64,000 bases of DNA, from contig NZ_FTMY01000007.1 of the NCBI RefSeq assembly GCF_900156165.1, forward strand, positions 62,001 through 126,000. Reading direction: 5' to 3'. The notes under the pieces are model-generated. The model had not been told where the DNA came from. It ran no database searches and worked only from the letters and a program-made list of their open reading frames with translations. Origin of the DNA: Pseudacidovorax sp. RU35E. Its GTDB lineage: Bacteria; Pseudomonadota; Gammaproteobacteria; Burkholderiales; Burkholderiaceae_C. Of this stretch, positions 30,835 to 37,060 are shown in pieces. The position numbers and the translations under genes were made by a program. Within the stretch, counting starts at the first letter, position 1, and each line of letters opens with the position of its first letter.

Positions 30835-32082
30835 ATGAGCGCCCGCAACACCGCACCGGTGGACACCGGCACCCCCGTGCAGGCCTATCTCCAAGGCCTG
30901 CAGCACGACGGCCAGTCGCGCCTCGATAGCTGGCTCCCCCTGGCTCTGCATCACACGCCGGCTTCGGTCGGCGCCGACACCTACGACTACCTGTGCCTGG
31001 TCGGCCGGTACCTGGTGCTGGGCATGGTTCAGCGCGCCATGCACCCCGGCTGCAAATTCGACTACTGCGTGGTGCTGCAGGGCCGGCCTGGCTCGCGCAA
31101 GTCCACGCTGGTGGAGGCGCTGGCCGGCGCGACGTGGTATGCCGATGCGGCCTTCGACCCCACCGAGCCGCTGGGGCCGGTCTTGAAGGACTGCTGGCTG
31201 TATGAGGTGTCCGAACTGTCTGCGATGCGCGGGCACGAACTGGCGGCGCTCAAGCAGCAGATCTCCAGCACGGCCGACGCCTACCGTCCGGCGTATCGCG
31301 GCCACTTCGTGCAGCAGCCGCGGCAATGCGTGTTCATCGCCACGACCGGGTCGACGGACTACCTCAACGCTGCGGGCAATCGTCGGTTCTGGCCTGTGCC
31401 CGTAGTAGCGGATATCGACGTGGAGTGGGTGCGCGCCAATCGCGATCAGCTTTTCGCCGAGGCCGTTGCACAGTACCGCATCGGGGCGCCGTACTGGCCG
31501 AACGAGGAGCAGGAGGCGCGGCTCTTCCTGCCGATGCAGCGACAGAACCGGATGCACCCCGCATTGGATTCGGCGCTGAGGGAGGTGCTTTCCAGGACTC
31601 CGGATGCAGCGCCCGCTGGCGGAGTGCATTCGGGCACGGACTTCGTCACCTTGGGCCAGGTGACGCGGGCGCTGGGCATCGGCGCCGCCACCAGCTCAGC
31701 CAGCATGGACCGCGCGGTCGGCCTCTGGCTGGAAGAGCAGGGCTGGAAGCACGTCAAGCGCAGCATCGCAGGCATCACTGCCTGGGGCTATCAGCGCCCG
31801 GCCGGCAGCATCAACGCTCAGGCGTCTCTGCCTCCAGCTTCGCAATCTGCGCCCGTGCGTTCTGCACCGCCTCGTACGCAGCAAGCAGCCGCGTCTCCAG
31901 CCAGTGCTCCCCTGCTCCCTTCTCCAGCTGCTCAGCCACAACCTGCGCCGCCACGATTCGTACGGCATGCGCAAAGTCTGCTTCGTCGATTCGGCTTTCA
32001 GCTGACATGGACGCCCTCCGGCAGTGATGGTGATGGCGCCAGTCTAGTCATCCGCCACGCTCGTCGGGACAAGCAGCGATGA
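30835..32082 (+). CDS. VapE-type helicase, second copy (helicase domain only)
   Basis: 415 residues. Nearly all motifs of the helicase half of the 24404-27058 protein recur in order: VQAYLQGLQHDGQSRLDSWL, FDYCVVLQGRPGSRKSTLVE with Walker A, ELSAMRGHELAALKQQISST, ATTGSTDYLNAAGNRRFWPV and FVTLGQVTRALGI. Primase and TOPRIM parts are missing. From about residue 325 (after AGITAWGYQRPAG) the sequence becomes low-complexity Ser/Pro/Ala because it overlaps an antisense gene (31811-32008). The true domain ends before this; the native 3' end has apparently been replaced. Confidence 0.75.
   Translation: MSARNTAPVDTGTPVQAYLQGLQHDGQSRLDSWLPLALHHTPASVGADTYDYLCLVGRYLVLGMVQRAMHPGCKFDYCVVLQGRPGSRKSTLVEALAGATWYADAAFDPTEPLGPVLKDCWLYEVSELSAMRGHELAALKQQISSTADAYRPAYRGHFVQQPRQCVFIATTGSTDYLNAAGNRRFWPVPVVADIDVEWVRANRDQLFAEAVAQYRIGAPYWPNEEQEARLFLPMQRQNRMHPALDSALREVLSRTPDAAPAGGVHSGTDFVTLGQVTRALGIGAATSSASMDRAVGLWLEEQGWKHVKRSIAGITAWGYQRPAGSINAQASLPPASQSAPVRSAPPRTQQAAASPASAPLLPSPAAQPQPAPPRFVRHAQSLLRRFGFQLTWTPSGSDGDGASLVIRHARRDKQR
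31811..32008 (-). CDS. Small helical protein antisense to the VapE tail
   Basis: 65 residues, MSAESRIDEADFAHAVRIVA, then EQLEKGAGEHWLETRLLAAY: well-formed amphipathic helices with a charged, coiled-coil-like character. A strong GGAGG stands six bases before the ATG. The composition looks like a genuine protein, whereas the opposite frame there is low-complexity. It is the only leftward gene within the rightward early operon. Function unknown. Confidence 0.55.
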   Translation of the reverse strand: MSAESRIDEADFAHAVRIVAAQVVAEQLEKGAGEHWLETRLLAAYEAVQNARAQIAKLEAETPER

Positions 32083-32267
32083 ACCCGGCCGCCCTTCCTT
32101 CCTGGGCCATCGGTGCGCTGGTCTTCATCCTGTTTGGCGTGCTGCCAGCCGTGGCCAATGTGCTGGATCTACCCGACGAGACCGACGCCCTGGCGATCAC
32201 CGCCCAGGTCGCCGAGGACCTGGAGCGCGAGGGCCCGGCGTTCGCGCTCGGTGGCCCGCTGCGCTGA
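32079..32267 (+). CDS. Small single-TM protein
   Basis: 62 residues, MNPAALPSWAIGALVFILFG with one TM segment (about residues 9-28), then an acidic helical tail (DLPDETDALAITAQVAEDLE). The ATG overlaps the VapE-like stop (ATGA). No family recognised. It stands directly before the first retroelement target gene. Confidence 0.55.
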   Translation: MNPAALPSWAIGALVFILFGVLPAVANVLDLPDETDALAITAQVAEDLEREGPAFALGGPLR

Positions 32268-32290
32268 CCGCTCCCCCGCTTTCCCACCCC

Positions 32291-32306
32291 GTGCACCCAG
32301 GTGCAC
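32291..32306 (+). repeat. 16-bp leader motif, copy 2
   Basis: GTGCACCCAGGTGCAC, identical to the copy at 24105-24120 on the minus strand, 33 bp upstream of ATG 32339; CCTGAAAGGA follows as the ribosome site. Probably a shared leader or binding site. Confidence 0.5.
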
Positions 32307-32338
32307 ACCCTTCCTCCGCAACCCCTGAAAGGATTCCC

Positions 32339-32737
32339 ATGTCCACGTCCGAGAACACCCTCGCGCCCACCGTGCTGCCCGCACTGGGCGCCGCGCTGGC
32401 TGGCGGCATCTTCGCCGGCCTGACCACCGACAAGGCCGGTCAGCACTTCGCTGTCGTGCTGCTGCCCGGCCGCGCCGACAGCAAGGACTGGCCCGCTGCG
32501 CAGGCGTGGGCCAAGGAACAGGGCGGCGAGCTGCCGTCGCGCGCCGTGGCGCTGCTGCTCTTCACCCACGTCAAAGACCAGCTGCCGCGCACCTGGCACT
32601 GGACCAGCGAGCCCGATGGCGCCTCGTACGCGTGGTGCTGCTACTTCGCCTACGGCCACCAGAGCACCAGCCACCAGTCGGCCGAGCTGGCCGCCGTTGC
32701 CGTCCGCCAGATTCCGATCAGTGCTTCGATCCTTTGA
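32339..32737 (+). CDS. Retroelement target protein 1 (DUF1566-like, variable C-terminus)
   Basis: 132 residues from ATG 32339 with AAAGGA seven bases upstream. The core VVLLPGRADSKDWPAAQAWA, QGGELPSRAVALLLF and WHWTSEPD, then ASYAWCCYFAYGHQSTSHQS near the C-terminus, is the layout of DUF1566/formylglycine-enzyme-related lectin-like folds used by diversity-generating retroelements. Against the template repeat at 33776-33878 all eleven substitutions in the variable part lie at template adenines. No signal peptide. The variable residues (W-C-C-Y-F-A-Y-G-H) should form a ligand-binding surface. Confidence 0.85.
   Translation: MSTSENTLAPTVLPALGAALAGGIFAGLTTDKAGQHFAVVLLPGRADSKDWPAAQAWAKEQGGELPSRAVALLLFTHVKDQLPRTWHWTSEPDGASYAWCCYFAYGHQSTSHQSAELAAVAVRQIPISASIL
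32614..32717 (+). repeat. Variable repeat VR1
   Basis: Near-copy of the template repeat 33776-33878. Template AAC codons became TGC, TAC, GCC, TAC, CAC, AGC, ACC and AGC, and GAC became GGC; non-adenine positions are unchanged across GCCTCGTACGCGTGG and CACCAGTCGGCCGAGCTGG. One extra C occurs near the 3' end (GTCCGCCAG). Confidence 0.9.
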
Positions 32738-32755
32738 TGCTTGGAGCGTGACGCC

Positions 32756-33208
32756 ATGACCATCACCCTTCAAGCCATCGAAGCCCGCCTCGACGAAGTC
32801 GCGGGCATGGTTCAGCAGTACAAGGCCGAGCAGTCCAGCCGCGTCGTGGAGATTGCCGGCGCCTCCATCGCACTCAAGCAGGGCGAGCGCTACGCCGGCG
32901 CCGTCATCGACGACGACGGCCAGGTGTTGCATCACCTCATGCTCATGGCCGGCGTGGCCACTGACGTGGGCTGGAAGCAGGCCCGGGCATGGGCCGAAGC
33001 CCAGGGCGGCGAACTGCCCACGCGGCAGGAACAGGCCCTGCTCTTTGCCAACTGCAAGCCGCATCTCCTCGGCCGCAGCCATTGGTCCTGCGAGGTCCAC
33101 GAAGACGACGCCTCGTACGCGTGGGACTGCTACTTCGACAACGGCATCCAGAGCTACTACCACCAGTCGGCCGCGCTGGCCGCCGTTGCCGTCCGCAGGA
33201 TTCGCTGA
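32756..33208 (+). CDS. Retroelement target protein 2 (DUF1566-like, variable C-terminus)
   Basis: 150 residues from ATG 32756 (MTITLQAIEARLDEVAGM), GGAG nine bases upstream. It has an extra N-terminal helix compared with target 1, then the same fold (LMLMAGVATDVGWKQARAWA, QGGELPTRQEQALLFANC, SHWSCEVHEDDASYAWDCYF). The C-terminal variable repeat differs from the template almost only at adenines. Tandem with target 1; downstream of both stops the sequence TTCG(A/G)TCCTTTGAT recurs, suggesting gene duplication. No signal peptide. Confidence 0.85.
   Translation: MTITLQAIEARLDEVAGMVQQYKAEQSSRVVEIAGASIALKQGERYAGAVIDDDGQVLHHLMLMAGVATDVGWKQARAWAEAQGGELPTRQEQALLFANCKPHLLGRSHWSCEVHEDDASYAWDCYFDNGIQSYYHQSAALAAVAVRRIR
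33104..33203 (+). repeat. Variable repeat VR2
   Basis: Aligned with the template, AAC codons became GAC, TAC, GAC, ATC, AGC, TAC and TAC, one stayed AAC, and GAG became GCG: all at template adenines. Identity is otherwise complete through GCCGCCGTTGCCGTCCGCAG. Confidence 0.9.
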
Positions 33209-33244
33209 GTCCTTCGGTCCTTTGATCCTTTCGAGCTGAGCCCC

Positions 33245-33610
33245 ATGGCCATCCATTCGGATCTCCCCATCTATCGCACCGGCGTGCAGCTGCTCAACCT
33301 GGCAGTGCGCGCACAGGTCCAGATGCCGCGCGAACTCAAGCGGCAGATGGGCGACAAGATCACGCAGAACTGCGTCGACATCCTGGAGCTGATGGCGCTG
33401 GCCAACGCAGCCCAGAAGCAGCACCGCGCCGAGTACCTGCAGGCGCTGCTCACCAAGCAGCGCGCCGTCACCGTGATGCTGCGCGTGGTGTTCGACATGC
33501 GGCGGCTCTCACCCAAGCTCTGGGCTGAGTCTGTGGAGCTGCTCGGGAGCATCGGGCGGCAGGCGGGTGGATGGCTCAAGTCCGCGGACAGGAAGGCGCC
33601 TGCAGCATGA
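33245..33610 (+). CDS. avd: Avd-like accessory variability protein
   Basis: 121 residues, four predicted helices: YRTGVQLLNLAVRAQVQMPR, LKRQMGDKITQNCVDILELM, KQHRAEYLQALLTKQRAVTV, and LRVVFDMRRLSPKLWAESVE. This is the Avd/four-helix-bundle pattern. Avd forms a barrel-shaped pentamer that binds the reverse transcriptase and template RNA and is needed for mutagenic cDNA synthesis. Located between target 2 and the template repeat, as in many such elements. Confidence 0.85.
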   Translation: MAIHSDLPIYRTGVQLLNLAVRAQVQMPRELKRQMGDKITQNCVDILELMALANAAQKQHRAEYLQALLTKQRAVTVMLRVVFDMRRLSPKLWAESVELLGSIGRQAGGWLKSADRKAPAA

Positions 33611-34962
33611 CGGTCACGACTCTCATGCCCGTGCGCCAGGTGAATCTGGTCGCGCCGCTGGGCCACAAGCCCACCGACATGCACGCCACGGATACGGCCG
33701 CGCCTGCGCGCGGTGCGTCCGGTGCAGCCGCCCCGCTGATCGGCGCAAGCCTTCGGCAGGACGGCCTCCATAGCGCGATGACGCCTCGTACGCGTGGAAC
33801 TGCAACTTCAACAACGGCAACCAGAACAACAACCACCAGTCGGCCGAGCTGGCCGCCGTTGCCGTCCGCAGATTCCGACCTGTTCGCCAAGCTTGTGACG
33901 GCCTGGCTCGACTGCAGGCGCACGAAACGCAACAGCGCGAGTGCGCAGGCCTTCGAGGCCCGGGCCGAGCACCACCTGTACTCGCTGCACGAGGAACTGA
34001 GCAGCGGCAGCTACCGGCCTGGCCGCTCGATCTGCTTCGTCGTGACCCGTCCGCGGCCGCGCGAGGTGTGGGCGGCCGAGTTTCGCGACCGGGTCGTGCA
34101 TCACCTTCTCTACAACCACATCGCACCGCGCTTTCACGCGCGCTTCGTGGCCGACAGCTGCGCCTGCATTCCGGGGCGCGGCACCCTCTACGCGGCCCGG
34201 CGCCTGGAGCACCAGGTCCGCAGCGTCACGCACAACTGGAGCCGTCCGGCCCACTACCTGAAATGCGACCTCTCCAACTTCTTCGTCTTCATCGACAAGC
34301 GGGTGCTGCTGGCGGCGCTGCAGCGCCAGGTGACCGAGCCGTGGTGGATGTGGCTGACGCAGACCGTGCTGATGCACGACCCGCGGCAGGACGTGCTGTT
34401 GCGGGCCCGCCCGCACGAGCTGGCCCTGGTGCCTGAGCACAAGCGGCTGATGAACGCGCCGGCGCATTGCGGCCTGCCCATCGGCAACCTGTCGAGCCAG
34501 TTTTTCGCGAACGTACTGCTGGACGGGCTTGACCAGCATGTGAAGCACCAGCTGCGCGCGCCGCACTACGTGCGCTACGTCGATGACTTCGTGCTGCTGC
34601 ACGACAGCCCCCAATGGCTCAACGAGGCGCATGCGCGCATCGAGGCCAAGCTGGACGCGCTTCGGCTGCAGCTGAACCCCCGCAAGACGATCCTGCAGCC
34701 GGTCAGCCGGGGCATCGACTTCGTGGGCCAGCTGATCAAGCCCTGGCGCCGCACCACGCGGCCGCGGACGCTGCGCACGGCCCTGACTCGCCTGGAGACC
34801 CTGCCGCCCGGGAAGCTCTACGCGACGGGCAACAGCTACTTCGGCCAGGTCCGCCAGGCCGGCTCATCGATCAAGGAACAGGCCGCCATCGCGCGGGCCA
34901 TGTTGCGGCGTGGCCATGCGGTCGATGGCGACATGACGCGCGCTTTCAGGAGACACGCATGA
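33607..34962 (+). CDS. brt: Retroelement-type reverse transcriptase
   Basis: 451 residues if started at ATG 33607, which overlaps the avd stop (ATGA). RT motifs: KCDLSNFFVF (motif A Asp), GLPIGNLSSQFFANVLLDGL containing IGxxxSQ, the signature of diversity-generating retroelement RTs, and VRYVDDFVLLHD (YVDD active site). The conserved core begins near 33880. The 90 codons before it include the template repeat read in frame, which is low-complexity Thr/Arg. GTG 33895 (about 355 aa) is a more usual length and an alternative start. The enzyme copies template RNA with errors at adenines. Confidence 0.92.
   Translation: MTVTTLMPVRQVNLVAPLGHKPTDMHATDTAAPARGASGAAAPLIGASLRQDGLHSAMTPRTRGTATSTTATRTTTTSRPSWPPLPSADSDLFAKLVTAWLDCRRTKRNSASAQAFEARAEHHLYSLHEELSSGSYRPGRSICFVVTRPRPREVWAAEFRDRVVHHLLYNHIAPRFHARFVADSCACIPGRGTLYAARRLEHQVRSVTHNWSRPAHYLKCDLSNFFVFIDKRVLLAALQRQVTEPWWMWLTQTVLMHDPRQDVLLRARPHELALVPEHKRLMNAPAHCGLPIGNLSSQFFANVLLDGLDQHVKHQLRAPHYVRYVDDFVLLHDSPQWLNEAHARIEAKLDALRLQLNPRKTILQPVSRGIDFVGQLIKPWRRTTRPRTLRTALTRLETLPPGKLYATGNSYFGQVRQAGSSIKEQAAIARAMLRRGHAVDGDMTRAFRRHA
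33776..33878 (+). repeat. Template repeat (TR) of the diversity-generating retroelement
   Basis: 103 bp with a run of AAC codons in the target frame (N-C-N-F-N-N-G-N-Q-N-N-N-H-Q), flanked by constant GCCTCGTACGCGTGG and CGAGCTGGCCGCCGTTGCC. It is the invariant donor: both VRs differ from it at A positions. It lies between avd and the RT core, inside the upstream extension of the RT frame. Confidence 0.92.
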
Positions 34963-35180
34963 GTCAATCCGAATCGCGCTCCAGCGAGCGCGCCGAGCTG
35001 CTGGAGCGGGCCGAACGCCTCGCGGCCATGGATGAGGTCCGCCGCCTCTACGACCCCGACGACCATCCCAATAGCGGCCGTGCGTGCGACATCGCCATCG
35101 GGCTGGTGCTGATGGTGATCGTGCTCGTCACGCTGCTGTCGGTGTGTGCTCTCACTGCTCGGATGTGGCCATGGAGCTGA
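34959..35180 (+). CDS. Small C-terminal-anchored membrane protein
   Basis: 73 residues from ATG 34959, overlapping the RT stop (ATGA), AGGAG upstream. A charged helical start (SERAELLERAERLAAMDEVR) and one TM segment near the C-terminus (IAIGLVLMVIVLVTLLSVCA). No family recognised. Coupled to the retroelement RT gene, but whether it belongs to that system is unknown. Confidence 0.6.
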   Translation: MSQSESRSSERAELLERAERLAAMDEVRRLYDPDDHPNSGRACDIAIGLVLMVIVLVTLLSVCALTARMWPWS

Positions 35181-35524
35181 CGTCCCCCGCTGCCCACGCG
35201 TCCGCGCCTGGCGCCGATCTCTTCGGCGACGGCACCGTGACCATCGAGATCCGCGGCCGCCTTTCGCAGGATGCGCAGATCCGCCACAAACCCGCCGGCG
35301 ATGGTCAGCACACCGTGCCGGTGCTGTGCCTGGAGATCGAACCGCTGTCCGCGGCAGGCCACCACTACCACGCCGAGCAGGTCTACACCGAGACCACCCT
35401 GGCACTGGCAGAAGAGCGCGCCCGCGCATTGCGCAAGGGCACGCACATCACCTTGACCACCCCCTGGGCTGGCACGCGCGTGATCTTTCCGCGCGTGCAG
35501 ACCATCCATACGAAGGAGGCCTGA
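35171..35524 (+). CDS. Putative single-strand-binding-like OB-fold protein
   Basis: 117 residues from ATG 35171, overlapping the previous gene by 10 bp. The core DGTVTIEIRGRLSQDAQIRH, HTVPVLCLEIEPLS and RALRKGTHITLTTPWAGTRV has the strand order of an OB fold and the 'GRLxxDxxxR' opening of SSB-like proteins. It lacks the acidic C-terminal tip of bacterial SSB. The setting beside a dNMP kinase and a ParB-like gene in the early operon agrees with DNA metabolism. Function inferred. Confidence 0.5.
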   Translation: MELTSPAAHASAPGADLFGDGTVTIEIRGRLSQDAQIRHKPAGDGQHTVPVLCLEIEPLSAAGHHYHAEQVYTETTLALAEERARALRKGTHITLTTPWAGTRVIFPRVQTIHTKEA

Positions 35525-35525
35525 C

Positions 35526-36200
35526 GTGGCCCGCAAACAGCACATCATCGCGCTCACCGGCTTCGCTGGCGTGGGCAAAGATACCGTCGCCGACCTGCTG
35601 GTGACGCACCTGGGTTTCGTCAAGCTGGCCTTCGGCGACGCGCTGCGCGCCGAGGTGGCCGAGGCCTTCGACGTGGACATGGCCACGCTGTCGGACCCCA
35701 GAACCAAGCACCTGCCCACGCCGGCGCTCGCGATGGCACGGGCGCCGCTGGGGTTCGTCGGGGCGGTGGCGTTGACCATCGGCAGTGAGCATCGCGACGG
35801 CCGCGGGATGCTGGCCCAGGCATGGCTCGAGCAGGCACGCACGCCGCGCCAGGTGATGCAGTGGTGGGGCACCGAGTACCGGCGGCGCCAGTCAGCCAAC
35901 TACTGGACCCGGCAGCTGGCCGCGCGCCTGGCCGGTTTGGCCCGCGCGGGCCACGACCGCATGGTGGTGACGGACTGCCGCTTCGCGAACGAAGCCGATT
36001 GCATCCACGGCGCCGGCGGCAGGATCTGGCAGGTGACGCGCCCGGGCATCGAGGCCAGCACCACGACCGAAGGCCATCACGTCAGCGCGACGGACGGCAG
36101 CGCCTTCCACCCCAGCGTCGTGCTCTCCAACAGCCATGACATCGCCCACCTGCAGCGCCTGGTGTTCGATGCGTTCATGGAGCTGGAGACTGCGCGATGA
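35526..36200 (+). CDS. Deoxynucleoside monophosphate kinase
   Basis: 224 residues from GTG 35526. Walker A ALTGFAGVGKDTVADLL near the N-terminus; TPRQVMQWWGTEYRRRQSAN and MVVTDCRFANEADCIH match the T4 gp1/dNMP-kinase family. It phosphorylates dNMPs to dNDPs for phage DNA synthesis. Two base pairs after the SSB-like gene and overlapping the next gene by 4 bp. Confidence 0.8.
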   Translation: MARKQHIIALTGFAGVGKDTVADLLVTHLGFVKLAFGDALRAEVAEAFDVDMATLSDPRTKHLPTPALAMARAPLGFVGAVALTIGSEHRDGRGMLAQAWLEQARTPRQVMQWWGTEYRRRQSANYWTRQLAARLAGLARAGHDRMVVTDCRFANEADCIHGAGGRIWQVTRPGIEASTTTEGHHVSATDGSAFHPSVVLSNSHDIAHLQRLVFDAFMELETAR

Positions 36201-37060
36201 GCCGCTACGTCCCCACCGGCACGTACACGGGCGAGGACCTGGCGCGCCAGAGCGCGCGCCCGGGTGCCTATGACGCGATGAGCATTCCGAGCCGCATGGG
36301 TGATCGTCGCCTGTCGCGCGCGGAGATGCGCGCCGAGTTGGCGGCGCCGCTGCCCGCCATGCCGCTGCCCTCGCGAGCTGTCACGAGCGTGGCCGTGCCC
36401 GAGGGCGCGACGGCCGCGCCGATTCCTCTTTCTCCGCCGCCGATCCCCTCGCCCCTGCCCGTTGCCGAGCAAGCGCCCCCCCCGGTGGCCACCGTGCCGG
36501 GCCAGGTGTTCAAGCAGGGCCGCAGCACGACCAACAGCAAGCCCGAAGCCGGCGCGCAGGCTGCCGGCGCGCCGCGGTCACTGACGCCGATCAAGGGCCG
36601 CGGCATCACGGCCTACACGCCGCGGCATGGCAGCGTGCCGCACGTCATCGTGCAGCACCTTCGCGCAAACGGCGGGTGCGTGACGTACTCCGCGGCCGCA
36701 GCCATGACCGGCGCCAATGCCGGGCACCTCACCGCGATCTGCAAGGCCGCGCTCCTCGGCGGCGCGCTGATGCGCCACCGTGTCGGCGACAACCTGGTGT
36801 TGGCCCTGCCGGGATGGACGCCACCCACCGAGACAGTCGCGGCATCGCCTGCAGCTGCGCTCTCTCCCATGCCTGACCGAGTCGCGCAGGATCGGCCGCC
36901 CGAGGCGATGACGCCCCACGCGGCAGCTATTGCCGCCTCCATCACCACCCTCAACACCAGCCTGGCCGAGGCCGTGCGCGCTTACGAGCGCGCCGGCCAG
37001 GCCCTGGCCCAGCTGCAGGCCGACCTGCAGGCCCACCAGGAAGGAGCCGCCAATGGCTGA
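36197..37060 (+). CDS. Hypothetical early protein with Pro-rich N-terminal half
   Basis: 287 residues. The first 100 residues are low-complexity (LSPPPIPSPLPVAEQAPPPV). At about 135-205, ITAYTPRHGSVPHVIVQHLR, GGCVTYSAAAAMTGANAGHL and AALLGGALMRHRVGDNLVLA look like a winged-helix DNA-binding domain. The C-terminus is a coiled-coil-like helix (LNTSLAEAVRAYERAGQALA). Possibly a DNA-binding regulator or replication factor; no family recognised. Overlaps both neighbours. Confidence 0.5.
   Translation: MSRYVPTGTYTGEDLARQSARPGAYDAMSIPSRMGDRRLSRAEMRAELAAPLPAMPLPSRAVTSVAVPEGATAAPIPLSPPPIPSPLPVAEQAPPPVATVPGQVFKQGRSTTNSKPEAGAQAAGAPRSLTPIKGRGITAYTPRHGSVPHVIVQHLRANGGCVTYSAAAAMTGANAGHLTAICKAALLGGALMRHRVGDNLVLALPGWTPPTETVAASPAAALSPMPDRVAQDRPPEAMTPHAAAIAASITTLNTSLAEAVRAYERAGQALAQLQADLQAHQEGAANG

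Noticed and set aside
30472-31629. 385-aa minus-strand ORF opposite the second VapE gene
   Set aside because: Mirror of the VapE helicase codons; includes the operator region, which would not be coding.
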